The translations under genes were made by a program, and so were the position numbers. A stretch of 64,000 nucleotides of DNA from the NCBI RefSeq assembly GCF_900104265.1, contig NZ_FNJJ01000013.1:62001-126000 (forward strand), read 5' to 3'. The notes under the pieces are model-generated. The model had not been told where the DNA came from. It ran no database searches and was given only the letters and a program-made list of their open reading frames with translations. Below, piece by piece: positions 53,643 through 61,457 of the stretch. This stretch comes from Ectopseudomonas guguanensis. GTDB lineage: Bacteria > Pseudomonadota > Gammaproteobacteria > Pseudomonadales > Pseudomonadaceae. Numbering within the stretch: the first letter of the stretch is position 1; each line of letters opens with the position of its first letter.

Positions 53643-53798
53643 TCAGCTATGCGACGAGCTGAGTGCAGTTCGTGCTTCGATGCTGGCCAGTTGAGCGATG
53701 CTGGTTGCGTGAGTCGGTAGCGGCAGGGTCAGCAGGGCGATTGCCAGCAGATTGCTCAGCAGCCCAGCCTGACGGGCACGGCGGTAGGTGTCGGTCAT
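53643..53798 (-). CDS. Possible small secreted or membrane protein, 51 aa
   Basis: ATG at 53798 with GGGGGA 6 bases upstream; ends TGA at 53643. The protein begins MTDTYRRARQAGLLSNLLAI and has a hydrophobic stretch AGLLSNLLAIALLTLPLP followed by THATS, like a signal peptide, and a short tail. It lies 110 bases upstream of the nasA sigma-54 promoter on the same strand. No homolog recognised; it could be chance. Confidence 0.35.
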   Translation of the reverse strand: MTDTYRRARQAGLLSNLLAIALLTLPLPTHATSIAQLASIEARTALSSSHS

Positions 53799-53825
53799 CC
53801 TCGATCCCCCTTTTTCTGTTCTGAC

Positions 53826-53973
53826 CTAGCAGGCTGTTGAAAAACTACCTGCGTTGCCATTGCTGCGTTAAAAACAGGCTCAAAATGCTCATTTACAACT
53901 CGTAAACTCCGCTTTTTCGCCTGTTTTTGCCTTGCACTGGCTGCCTCGCCTACGTTTTTCAACGGCCTTCTAG
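53826..53973. mobile_element. MITE-like element, 148 bp
   Basis: Ends are imperfect inverted repeats (CTAGcAGGCtGTTGAAAAAC at left, the same with A and C at right). Inside, a second inverted pair AAAAACAGGC (53870-53879) and GCCTGTTTTT (53919-53928) gives a nested palindrome. No coding sequence. Lower GC than its surroundings. Looks like a non-autonomous element with TTTTTCAAC ends; no parent transposase in the window. Confidence 0.6.
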
Positions 53974-54079
53974 GCGTAGCAGACGATTGGCGATGTGTCA
54001 CGGTGCTTGCAGCAATAACTGTGCAAGTTCCTGCCAGGGCCTGCTTCGTCAGCGTGCGCCTGGCGCATGAGGAACCCGC

Positions 54080-54523
54080 TCAGTCGAGCCGATTGACCTT
54101 GGGGAACTTGGCACTGAAGGCGTCCGGCATCGGCACCACCTTCGACTGGCGGTAATCGAAGAACACGAAGCCGGACTTGGCCATGGCCACCAGTGTGCCG
54201 TCGGCCGGGCGGGTGATGCGGAAGGTGATATCGCCGCCATAGCGGTTGAAGTCCATCACCCCGACTTCGAACAGCAACTGGTCGCGGGCATGGGCTTCGG
54301 CTCGGTAGGTGGTGGCCAGATCGGTGACGATGATGCCGGTGCCGTCCTCGTCGGTCTCGCGAATGCCGAACTCGTAGAGAAAGCGCGCCCTGGCTTCGGA
54401 GATCATCGAAATCATCGAGTCGTTACCCAGGTGGTTGGCACCGTTGATGTCGGTGACCCGCACGGTGAGCTGGGTGCTGTAGCAGTACTGGTCTTCGGGA
54501 AATTCCAGGGTCAGGCGGGCCAT
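54080..54523 (-). CDS. Hotdog-fold acyl-CoA thioesterase-like protein
   Basis: 147 residues. Single hotdog domain of the YbgC/4HBT type: VTDINGANHLGNDSMISMISEARARFL with the Asn/His and acidic region seen in the active helix, and FRITRPADGTLVAMAKSGFVFFD in the beta sheet. It would hydrolyse acyl-CoA. Nothing ties it to nitrate metabolism; ends before the MITE-like element. Confidence 0.78.
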   Translation of the reverse strand: MARLTLEFPEDQYCYSTQLTVRVTDINGANHLGNDSMISMISEARARFLYEFGIRETDEDGTGIIVTDLATTYRAEAHARDQLLFEVGVMDFNRYGGDITFRITRPADGTLVAMAKSGFVFFDYRQSKVVPMPDAFSAKFPKVNRLD

Positions 54524-54571
54524 GGTCGAGCCTTCGTCGAGAAAAGCGGCGATTGTATGTCGCCGCGTGCC

Positions 54572-55261
54572 TTAGCGGTGCGTGCTGTTGAGGTGATAGA
54601 AGGTGACCCGGCCGCCTTCTTTGTCCGGGCCGTAGTTGTCCTGAATGTAGGCGCCGGCCTTGAAGTAAAGGTACTGGGTGTTCCAGCGGCTGCTGAGCTG
54701 GCGATAGACGGCACCCTCGTCGCCGTCGCTGCTGGCTACGCTGACACCGAGGCGGCCGCTGGGCGTGACGCGCAGGTCGTAACCGAAGCGTTCGCCGAGT
54801 TGCACGTTGTCGGCCAGCAGTATGTTCTGCACTTCGCTATCACCGGGACGGGGGCGCAGTAACAGTTCCACTCGCCCGACGCCGCGGCGATAGTGGTACT
54901 GCACCTTGGCCAGCGGATCGTTCTGGCTGCCCGGCACATCTGTGCTGTGAATCTGACCTATCACCACCTTGTTGCGGCTGGGCACCTGATCCACCTGCAG
55001 CACGGCGCTGAGGTAGCTGTCGTTGCTGGCGTGCTGCCAGTTGCTCAGGCTGCCATCGCGCTGGGTTTCGCGCAGTTCGCTGCGGGGGTAGCGGGCGTCT
55101 TCGGTGGTCGAGCCGGTGACGGGGACCCAGAACGTCACGCTGCCATCGCCGTTGCGGCGAAAATAGCGGCTCTGGTAGCCGTTGTTCAGACGTTCGGTGG
55201 TGATGGTGGTGGGGGTGGGTTCAGTGGGAATCGACAGGTTCCAGGTGGTGAGGTCTAGCAC
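54572..55261 (-). CDS. Polysaccharide lyase family 7 (alginate lyase)
   Basis: 229 residues. All three PL7 motifs are present: RSELRE (about residue 61), QIHST (about 102) and YFKAGAYIQD near the C-terminus. These enzymes cleave alginate by beta-elimination. There is no signal peptide, so it acts in the cytoplasm or is exported by another route. It follows nasA in P. aeruginosa as well (from memory), so the neighbourhood is old. Separated from the thioesterase by 48 bases. Confidence 0.88.
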   Translation of the reverse strand: MLDLTTWNLSIPTEPTPTTITTERLNNGYQSRYFRRNGDGSVTFWVPVTGSTTEDARYPRSELRETQRDGSLSNWQHASNDSYLSAVLQVDQVPSRNKVVIGQIHSTDVPGSQNDPLAKVQYHYRRGVGRVELLLRPRPGDSEVQNILLADNVQLGERFGYDLRVTPSGRLGVSVASSDGDEGAVYRQLSSRWNTQYLYFKAGAYIQDNYGPDKEGGRVTFYHLNSTHR

Positions 55262-55358
55262 GGTGTTCTCTGCTCGTCGGTTTAAGGCACAGCTTCGTCC
55301 GTGAAATACCCCAGAGGTTCCCCGCCCCAGCGCCCGCGCCAGAGCGGTTGTCGTAAAC

Positions 55359-56150
55359 TCAGGCGGCCGGGCGCTGCTGACGCTGGTAGAGGAACTCCAG
55401 CACGGCGGTGCGGTAGGCGTGGTACTGCGGGTCGTTGGCCAGCGCCAGGCGGTCGCGCGGGCGCGGCAGCTCGACGGCGAGAATTTCGCCGACGGTGGCC
55501 GCCGGGCCGTTGGTCATCATCACGATGCGATCGGACAGCAGCACGGCTTCGTCGACGTCATGGGTGACCATCACCACGGTGCTCTGGGTCTGCCCGACGA
55601 TGCGCAGCAGCTCGTCCTGCAAGTGCGCGCGGGTCAGGGCATCGAGGGCGCCGAACGGCTCGTCCATCAGCAGCACCTTGGGCTCCATGGCCAGGGCGCG
55701 GGCGATGCCGACGCGCTGCTTCATGCCGCCGGAGATCTCGTTGGGGTGCTTGTGCATGGCATGGCTGAGGCCGACCATGTTCAGCGCCTGCTCGGTGCGG
55801 GCCTTGAGCTGGGCCTTGCTTTCGCGCGCGCCGAAGACCTTCTCCACGGCCAGATGGACGTTGCCGAAGCAGGTCATCCAGGGCAGCAGGCTGTGGTTCT
55901 GGAACACCACGGCGCGCTCCGGGCCGGGCCCGTCGATCTCGCGGCCGTTGCAGATCAGGCCGCCTTCGTTGGCCTCGAGCAGGCCGGCGATCAGGTTGAG
56001 CACGGTGGATTTGCCGCAGCCGGAATGGCCGATCAGCGCCACGAACTCGCCGCGGGCGATGCTCAGGCTGACGTCTGCCAGGGCCTGGAAGCGGCCTTTC
56101 TTGGTGTCGAAGTGCTTGCTGACGGCGGTCAGCTCCACGAATTTGTCCAT
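55359..56150 (-). CDS. Nitrate ABC transporter ATP-binding protein
   Basis: 263 residues from the ATG at 56150 (GGGAG at 9 bases). ABC ATPase: Walker A GHSGCGKST, signature ISGGMKQRV, Walker B VLLMDEPFGALDALT, then switch His in MVTHDVDEA. The type with NrtB/NrtA partners (NtrD/NasD). Third gene of the nrt unit; lies 182 bases after nrtB with a family C repeat pair in between. Confidence 0.88.
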   Translation of the reverse strand: MDKFVELTAVSKHFDTKKGRFQALADVSLSIARGEFVALIGHSGCGKSTVLNLIAGLLEANEGGLICNGREIDGPGPERAVVFQNHSLLPWMTCFGNVHLAVEKVFGARESKAQLKARTEQALNMVGLSHAMHKHPNEISGGMKQRVGIARALAMEPKVLLMDEPFGALDALTRAHLQDELLRIVGQTQSTVVMVTHDVDEAVLLSDRIVMMTNGPAATVGEILAVELPRPRDRLALANDPQYHAYRTAVLEFLYQRQQRPAA

Positions 56151-56252
56151 CGGAGTTCTCCCGTTATGGCGCTGTGTCCCGGAGTAAATCAGAGACACTT
56201 TCATTTAAAACAAAGACTTGGAATCTATTGTTGAACTGCCTTGTAAGCTTGC

Positions 56253-56310
56253 GTAGCCCGGATGCAATCCGGGGAAACCGAGATCGCACTCCTGATTGCA
56301 GCCGGGCTAC
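56253..56310. repeat. Inverted pair GTAGCCCGGAT...GCCGGGCTAC, family C
   Basis: Same element as 32851-32912, in the gap between nrtB and its ATPase gene inside the operon. It can act as a stem-loop that sets relative mRNA levels of the two. Confidence 0.75.
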
Positions 56311-56332
56311 GGGGTTGGCGAAACGCGCCTCT

Positions 56333-57184
56333 TCAGCTTGCGTAGTCAAAGCGTTTGGCGATCAGCAGCAGCGTCTGCTCCAGTGCCAGGCCCACCAGGC
56401 CGACGATGATGATGGCGATGAGAATGTGCTCGACATTGAGGTTGTTCCACTCATCCCACACCCAGAAACCCAGGCCGATGCCACCGGTGAGCATCTCCGC
56501 GGCGACGATCACCAGCCAGGCCACGCCGATGGCCAGGCGGATGCCGGTCATCAGGTGCGGCAGCACGGCGGGAAACAGGATGCGCGTCAGCACCTTGAAC
56601 TCCGACAGCTTGAGCACGCGGGCCACGTTCAGGTAGTCCTGTGGCACGCTGGCTACGCCGGCGGCGGTGTTGAGGATGATCGGCCAGATCGAGCTGATGA
56701 AGATCACCCAGATCGACGCCGGGCCGGCCGCCTCGAACACCAGCAGGCCGATCGGCAGCCAGGCCAGCGGCGAGACCGGGCGCAACAGGCTGATGATCGG
56801 CGCCAGCATGCCGGCCAGGAAGGCGAAGCGGCCGATGGCGAAGCCCAGGGGAATGCCCACCAGCGCGGCAAGGCCGAAGCCGACGCCGACGCGGCCAAGC
56901 GAGTTGAGGATGTTCCAGCCGATGCCCATGTCATTGGGGCCGTTGTCGTAGAAAGGATCGGCGAACAGCACCAGGGCGGCTTGCCAGGTGCTCAAAGGCC
57001 CGGGCAGGCCCTCGCTGTGCTGCGCCAGCAGCGACCAGAAGCCGATGAAGGCGAGGATGCCCAGCAGCGGAGCGATGCCGGCCTTGAACAGCGTGCCGAG
57101 GGTTTGCGCGTCGGGTAGCAGCGTCGCGATGCTCGCGTGCTGCTTGGCGACTGGGGGTAATGGCGTTTTCAGGGGCGCATTCAT
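56333..57184 (-). CDS. nrtB: Nitrate ABC transporter permease NrtB
   Basis: 283 residues from ATG at 57184 (GGAGG 5-6 bases before). About six to seven membrane helices and the BPD-type EAA loop (EFKVLTRILFPAVLPHLMTGIRLAIG). NitT/TauT family permease, with a long first segment typical of NrtB. Twelve bases after nrtA. Forms the membrane channel with the ATPase. Confidence 0.9.
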   Translation of the reverse strand: MNAPLKTPLPPVAKQHASIATLLPDAQTLGTLFKAGIAPLLGILAFIGFWSLLAQHSEGLPGPLSTWQAALVLFADPFYDNGPNDMGIGWNILNSLGRVGVGFGLAALVGIPLGFAIGRFAFLAGMLAPIISLLRPVSPLAWLPIGLLVFEAAGPASIWVIFISSIWPIILNTAAGVASVPQDYLNVARVLKLSEFKVLTRILFPAVLPHLMTGIRLAIGVAWLVIVAAEMLTGGIGLGFWVWDEWNNLNVEHILIAIIIVGLVGLALEQTLLLIAKRFDYAS

Positions 57185-57196
57185 GCTCACCTCCGA

Positions 57197-58480
57197 TCAG
57201 GCTTTGATGGCGAAGGAATCGGCGTAGGCGGCCGGGTTGCTGCCGTCCCAGACCACACCGTCGATCAATGTGCTGCTGCGCAGCGGGCTGCTCGGCACGG
57301 CCAGTTTCAGCGCGCCGGCGGCCTCGGCGTAGAGCGCGGTCTGGTTGATCTGCGCAGCCACGGCCGCGTAATCCGGTGCGTCCTTGAGCAGGCCCCAGCG
57401 CTTGAACTGGGTGAGGAACCACATGCCGTCGGAGTGATAGGGGAAGTTGACGCTGCCGTCCTTGCAGAAGGCCATGGCATGTTCGTCCTTCCAGCTGTTA
57501 CCCAGACCATCCTCGTACTGGGCGAGGAAGCGTGGCTCGATCACCTGCACCGGGGCGTTGACGTAGGCCTTGCCGGAAATCAGCTTGGCGGTGCTCTTGC
57601 GGTTCTCCTCGCTGGCCTCGATGAAGCGGCTGGCGTCGAGAATGGCCATGATCAGCGCGCGCGCCGCGTTGGGATACTGCTCGATGAAGGCGCGGGTGGT
57701 GCCGAGCACCTTCTCCGGGTGGTCCGGCCAGATCTGCTGGGTGGTGGTGGCGGTGAAGCCGATCTTGTCGAAGATCGCCCGCGCGCCCCAGGGCTCGCCG
57801 ACGCAGAAGCCGTCCATGTTGCCGACGCGCATGTTGGCGACCATCTGCGGTGGCGGCACGACGATGGTCTTCACGTCGCTCATGGGGTTGATGCCCAGGC
57901 TGCCGAGCCAGTAGTACAGCCACATGGCGTGGGTGCCGGTGGGGAAGGTCTGGGCGAAGGTCAGCGGCGTGCCGCCTTTCTTCACGTGCTCGGCCAGCTG
58001 CGCGCCGTTGGTCACACCGGCGTCGCGCAACTGTTTGGAAAGGGTAATGGCCTGGCCGTTCTGGTTCAGGCCCATCAGCACCGCCATGTCCTTCTGCGGG
58101 CCGGCCAGGCCGAGCTGGGCGCCGTACATCATGCCGTAGAGCACGTGGGCAGCGTCCAGTTCGCCGGTGTTGAGCTTGTCGCGCACGCCGGCCCAGGAGG
58201 CCTCCTTGCTCGGGTTGATGGTCAGGCCGTATTTCTCGCCGAAACCCTGTGTCGCAGCCACCACCACCGAGGCGCAATCGGTCAGGGGAATGAAGCCGAC
58301 CGTCAGCGCGGCCTTCTCTGGCGCATCGGAGCCGGCGGCCCAGACCGCGCTGCGCAGCGAAGCAGGGGCGGACAGGCCGAGCGCGGCGATACCGCTCACG
58401 GCGCCGGCCAGGGCGATGGATTGCTTGAGGAAGTTGCGGCGGCTGGTGTCCAGCGGCTTGTTCGAATCACGATCAGTCAT
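57197..58480 (-). CDS. nrtA: Tat-exported nitrate-binding protein NrtA
   Basis: 427 residues from ATG at 58480. N-terminal Tat signal with SRRNFLKQSIALAGAVSG followed by a hydrophobic region and Ala-rich cleavage zone, then an NrtA-like periplasmic domain (VGFIPLTDCASVVVA, MVANMRVGNMDGFCVGEPWG, GTTRAFIEQYPNAARA). Distinguished from cytoplasmic NasS-type sensors by the export signal. AAGGATT before the ATG; a leader with two hairpins and a sigma-54 promoter lies upstream. Confidence 0.9.
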   Translation of the reverse strand: MTDRDSNKPLDTSRRNFLKQSIALAGAVSGIAALGLSAPASLRSAVWAAGSDAPEKAALTVGFIPLTDCASVVVAATQGFGEKYGLTINPSKEASWAGVRDKLNTGELDAAHVLYGMMYGAQLGLAGPQKDMAVLMGLNQNGQAITLSKQLRDAGVTNGAQLAEHVKKGGTPLTFAQTFPTGTHAMWLYYWLGSLGINPMSDVKTIVVPPPQMVANMRVGNMDGFCVGEPWGARAIFDKIGFTATTTQQIWPDHPEKVLGTTRAFIEQYPNAARALIMAILDASRFIEASEENRKSTAKLISGKAYVNAPVQVIEPRFLAQYEDGLGNSWKDEHAMAFCKDGSVNFPYHSDGMWFLTQFKRWGLLKDAPDYAAVAAQINQTALYAEAAGALKLAVPSSPLRSSTLIDGVVWDGSNPAAYADSFAIKA

Positions 58481-58508
58481 GGGTCTAATCCTTGTCAGGC
58501 GCATAAAC

Positions 58509-58597
58509 AAAAACGGCGTACGCCAGGCCACCTCAAATGAGAGGGGGTGACCTGACGGACGCCGTTGTCCGTGATCCTCGGCCCGCCGCCGTTGGCG
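58509..58597 (-). promoter_or_regulatory. NasT/ANTAR-type antitermination leader of nrtA
   Basis: Minus strand: P1 CGCC-AACGGC-GGCG (58584-58597), 12-base linker, P2 CGGAC-AACGGC-GTCCG (58556-58571), both loops AACGGC (A1, G4). P2 overlaps a terminator (58509-58564) with stem ACGGCGT..CAGG.CACC paired to GGTG.CCTG..ACGCCGT and T5. Confidence 0.88.
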
Positions 58598-58625
58598 TGC
58601 TACGCAGGATGGTTGACAGGGACTT

Positions 58626-58641
58626 AGCAAGGGGCTTGCCA
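58626..58641 (-). promoter_or_regulatory. Sigma-54 promoter of the nrt unit
   Basis: Minus-strand TGGCAAGCCCCTTGCT, GG and GC ten bases apart and TTGCT at -12; transcription would start near 58615, just upstream of P1. Confidence 0.78.
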
Positions 58642-58767
58642 GCTTTCATGCAGAACGGCCGAGCAGCGCCATGCGGCGCCTGGCAGGTATAGGCTGGATA
58701 TAAGCCGGCCAGCAGCTAGCCTTTTTTAATCAAGAAGTTGCGGCTGCTTGTTGAGATCGCTTGGCAA

Positions 58768-58804
58768 CATGCACGGCGAGCGAGCGCGCGGCTCGCCGTG
58801 CATG
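58768..58804. other. 14-pair perfect palindrome between nrtA promoter and next gene
   Basis: CATGCACGGCGAGC and GCTCGCCGTGCATG with a 9-base loop, downstream of the LexA-linked minus-strand gene. There is no T tract, so it is not a standard terminator. Confidence 0.55.
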
Positions 58805-58866
58805 TTTCTGAGCCAATGCCGTGCATGGGCAGGCGACGCTGAGCCTTTTTGGTTCGCCTGGAGGGC

Positions 58867-59181
58867 TCAGGACGCCGGTTGAACGCGCGCCTCCTCGACG
58901 AAATCGCGCAGCCAGCGCAGCACTTCGACGGCTTCCCAGCGGGCCGGATCGAACAGTGCGTAGGCCAGCCCCTGATAGCCGACCACGTCCAGCTGGCGGT
59001 GGTAGCCGGCGCGCTGCAGCAGGGCCTCGATCTCGGCGAAACAGGTATTGAAGTGCTGACGATTGAAGGGGGTGCGGCTCTCGGTGACGATGCCCTCGAG
59101 CTGCAGCTCCTCGACCATCTCGCGCACCCGCTCCAGCGGCATGCGGTTCACCCGGTGTTTCAACTGCAGTACGTCCAGCAT
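58867..59181 (-). CDS. Conserved hypothetical protein, 104 aa, with LexA-type box upstream
   Basis: 104 residues from the ATG at 59181 (AGGAG at 8 bases). Soluble, charged, mostly helical (LERVREMVEELQLEGIV; EIEALLQRAGY; WEAVEVLRWLRDFVEE). One Cys. No signal peptide or known domain visible. A 16-base palindrome CTGTACAAATAAACAG matching the LexA pattern CTGT-N8-ACAG lies 57 bases upstream, so induction by DNA damage is a testable idea. Function unknown. Confidence 0.65.
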   Translation of the reverse strand: MLDVLQLKHRVNRMPLERVREMVEELQLEGIVTESRTPFNRQHFNTCFAEIEALLQRAGYHRQLDVVGYQGLAYALFDPARWEAVEVLRWLRDFVEEARVQPAS

Positions 59182-59239
59182 GGTAGCGCTCCTGTGCAAA
59201 CGGTCATTTACCTGTGATGCCAAGCCTAATCTAAAAATA

Positions 59240-59255
59240 CTGTACAAATAAACAG
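59240..59255. promoter_or_regulatory. LexA (SOS) box between divergent genes
   Basis: CTGT ACAAATAA ACAG inside TACTGTACAAATAAACAGTA (59238-59257). It lies 57 bases before the minus-strand gene start and 72 before the plus-strand lipoprotein gene. Confidence 0.7.
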
Positions 59256-59328
59256 TATTGAGGAATAGTAAGGCCACTGCAGACCTGTCCGCCCGCAAGA
59301 CGGGCGCCTTGCGAGAGGAGAATTGGCA

Positions 59329-59721
59329 ATGCAACAGATGCTGATGACGATTGTGCTATCGGTCTTCCTGTACGGCTGCGCTCAGCCCCAGGTCGAGCGA
59401 CCGCAGGCCAATGGCGCGTACCTGGTAATCGAGGGCGAGCAAGCCTGGGCCGTGCTGGTGTCCGATGGTCGCAGAGTGGAGGAAGCCGGTCGGGTGCTGG
59501 ATGTGATTCGCCTGCCCAGCCATCACTCCAACATCGCCGCCAGTTACGTGATCGACACCCCCAATTGCGGCAAGCTGCAATGGCTGACCGAGCGACATGG
59601 CGCCGCGGAGGGTGAAACCACGCTGCTGCCGGCCGCCTTCAACGAACAACTGGGCAACCCCAACTGCGTATTGAACCAGGGGCTCAGCCGGGCCTGGACG
59701 GCGCTGGACTATTCCGGCTGA
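59329..59721 (+). CDS. Small lipoprotein of unknown function
   Basis: 130 residues from ATG at 59329 (AGGAG at 8 bases). Signal peptide with lipobox-like LYGC (Cys17 or so) followed by Ala/Gln-rich start, so a lipoprotein. The rest is a small beta-rich domain with two cysteines (PNCGK, NPNCVL) that could pair. Divergent from the 104-residue gene and possibly under the same LexA box. Confidence 0.65.
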   Translation: MQQMLMTIVLSVFLYGCAQPQVERPQANGAYLVIEGEQAWAVLVSDGRRVEEAGRVLDVIRLPSHHSNIAASYVIDTPNCGKLQWLTERHGAAEGETTLLPAAFNEQLGNPNCVLNQGLSRAWTALDYSG

Positions 59722-59763
59722 GCGCAGCGCGCCCCGACATTCGACAGCCGAGACGCGCAAAGA

Positions 59764-59798
59764 AAAAGCGCCGCGACCTTAACGGAAGCGGCGCTTTT
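59764..59798. terminator. Bidirectional terminator between lipoprotein and crotonase genes
   Basis: AAAAGCGCCGC / GCGGCGCTTTT with a 13-base loop between convergent genes. Confidence 0.85.
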
Positions 59799-59819
59799 CA
59801 TTTATGCGTTAGCGCGTGC

Positions 59820-60509
59820 TTACAGCAGGTGTTGCTTGTCCATCTCGATGGCGGCGTCGAGGGTTTCCAGCAGCGCCTTGCGCACCTTCAGCTTGGTGTT
59901 CTTGTGCGCGGTCATGTTGATCTTCTTCATCTGCTGCGCCACTGCCTGAGCGGTGGCCAACAGTTGTTCGGCCGGCACGATCTTGTCGAGGAAGCCGGCA
60001 TCCACTGCCCCGGCAGGGTCGAACATCTCGCCATTGATCACCGAACGATGGAAGGCCGACTTGCGCAGGCGGTCGCGGGCCAGCTCGATGCCGACATGGT
60101 GCATGGTCATGCCGATCTGCACTTCGTTCAGGCCGATGTTGAACGGACCTTCCACGCCGATACGGTAATCGGCGGACAGCAGGATGAATGCCCCCTTGGC
60201 CACGGCATGACCCGGGCAGGCGACGATGATCGGGTAGGGGTGAGCGAGCATACGCCGCGCCAGGGTAGAGCCGGCAGCCACCAGGTTGATCGCATTCTGC
60301 GGGCCAGAGGTCATCACCTTCAGGTCATAGCCGCCGGAAAGAATGCCTGGCTGACCAGTGATGATGACGATGGCGCGATCCTGCTCCGCACGATCGAGCG
60401 CGGCATTGAAGGCAGCGATCACGTCAGGGGAGATGGCATTGACCTTGCCGTTGCTCAGGGTGAGGGTGGCGATGCCGTCCTCGAGTTGGTAGCTGATCAG
60501 GTCGCTCAT
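59820..60509 (-). CDS. Crotonase / enoyl-CoA hydratase family protein
   Basis: 229 residues, AAGGAAAACTGCC before the ATG. Crotonase core with IITGQPGILSGGYDL (oxyanion-hole Gly) and CPGHAVAKGAFILLSADYRIG. The two Glu residues of classical hydratases are not both obvious (region NIGLNEVQIGMTM has one), so it may act as an isomerase or other crotonase. No beta-oxidation neighbours. Confidence 0.85.
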   Translation of the reverse strand: MSDLISYQLEDGIATLTLSNGKVNAISPDVIAAFNAALDRAEQDRAIVIITGQPGILSGGYDLKVMTSGPQNAINLVAAGSTLARRMLAHPYPIIVACPGHAVAKGAFILLSADYRIGVEGPFNIGLNEVQIGMTMHHVGIELARDRLRKSAFHRSVINGEMFDPAGAVDAGFLDKIVPAEQLLATAQAVAQQMKKINMTAHKNTKLKVRKALLETLDAAIEMDKQHLL

Positions 60510-60695
60510 GGCAGTTTTCCTTGTTAGGGCCTTTGGGGCGAATGTGGGCAGAAGGTACTCAGCCGGGCCGCTCTGGTAAAGCGCCGTGGCTGACTGGTGG
60601 GTCAGTGTTTTTGCCTATCGCGCCGATGCCGGATGGCAATTGGCGGAACGATGTCGCGCGGCAATAAGGTGTAGCGAACCTAAGGAGAGCTACCC

Positions 60696-60914
60696 ATGAA
60701 TGTCCTGTACTCCATCCTTTATGTCATCGCCGTGATTGGCCTGTTGCTGGCAGCAGTCCTGTTCAGCGAGAACCAGCTGCTGCGCAGCCCTACGGGCGTC
60801 CTTATGCTGTTCGGCGCTGGCCTGTTCGCCTCGCTGGGCTTCCTGTTGTTTGGCCATACGCGCTTCGACGAGCAACCCTCCAGCGAGCAGGACGAAAACC
60901 CGCTCCGCTCTTAA
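60696..60914 (+). CDS. Small membrane protein, two helices
   Basis: 72 residues with hydrophobic helices at about 3-23 and 32-52 and a short acidic tail (SSEQDENPLRS). AAGGAGAG precedes the ATG. No recognised family. It stands in the last chromosomal position before the tRNA-Ser. Confidence 0.6.
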   Translation: MNVLYSILYVIAVIGLLLAAVLFSENQLLRSPTGVLMLFGAGLFASLGFLLFGHTRFDEQPSSEQDENPLRS

Positions 60915-61007
60915 GCGCATGAATCCTTTAAAAAAAATTTGCCATCGGGAAAACATTCGACTACATTAGCGCGCCTCGACGGGGTAAACGCCAAAACGTC
61001 GAGATCC

Positions 61008-61097
61008 GGTGAAGTGTCCGAGTGGTTGAAGGAGCACGCCTGGAAAGTGTGTATACGGGAAACCGTATCAAGAGTTCGAATCTCTTCTTCACCGCCA
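61008..61097 (+). tRNA. tRNA-Ser (anticodon GGA)
   Basis: 90 nt including encoded CCA. Acceptor GGTGAAG / CTTCACC, D arm, anticodon loop CTGGAAA with GGA at 61042-61044, long variable arm TATACGG GAAA CCGTAT, T arm GTTCGAATC. The 3' end is the presumed attachment site of the element to the right. Confidence 0.95.
61070..61097 (+). other. Presumed attachment site (attL/attR) in tRNA-Ser 3' end
   Basis: Inferred from the phage integrase reading toward the tRNA. The second att copy lies outside the window, so its exact core cannot be marked. Confidence 0.5.
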
Positions 61098-61111
61098 CTT
61101 TCGCAATACCT

Positions 61112-61147
61112 AAAGCCCTGAAAGCTGAGAAGTTTTCGGGGCTTTTT
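61112..61147 (+). terminator. Terminator after tRNA-Ser
   Basis: AAAGCCC TGAAAGC ... TTTTCGGGGCTTTTT stem-loop with T run, 15 bases past the tRNA. Confidence 0.75.
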
Positions 61148-61193
61148 GCTTTCTGGCTTTGGGCAGGTGTCGAAGAAGTGTCGAAAGCCCGGT

Positions 61194-61457
61194 TTACTCG
61201 TAGTGCGACCAGAGGCGGAGCACTTTGACGGTCTGTTCATCCTGCAGCACCTGATAGACCAGGCGATGCTGGATGTTGATACGTCTGGAGTAAGCGCCGG
61301 CCAGATCCCCGACAAGCTTTTCGTAGGGCGGAGGGTTCTGGAACGGGTTTTCTCGCACGACTTCCAGCAGTGCCTTTGCTTTGTCTTTCAAGCCCGCCGA
61401 AGCGAGCTTCTGTGCGTCTTTCTGTGCCTGTTTCGTGTAAACGAGCTGCCAAGTCAC
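61194..61457 (-). CDS. YoeB/Txe-family toxin
   Basis: 87 residues from GTG at 61457, chosen because AAGGA is 9 bases upstream and it overlaps the antitoxin stop; an ATG at 61478 would start inside the antitoxin without a ribosome site. RelE superfamily: TWQLVYTKQAQKDAQKL, then a C-terminal RRINIQHRLVYQV...VLRLWSHYE, the YoeB active-site His and Tyr. It would cut mRNA on the ribosome. Paired with the antitoxin upstream. Confidence 0.88.
   Translation of the reverse strand: MTWQLVYTKQAQKDAQKLASAGLKDKAKALLEVVRENPFQNPPPYEKLVGDLAGAYSRRINIQHRLVYQVLQDEQTVKVLRLWSHYE

Noticed and set aside
53795..54001. 68-codon frame across the MITE-like element
   Set aside because: Overlaps the repeat; composition follows the element.
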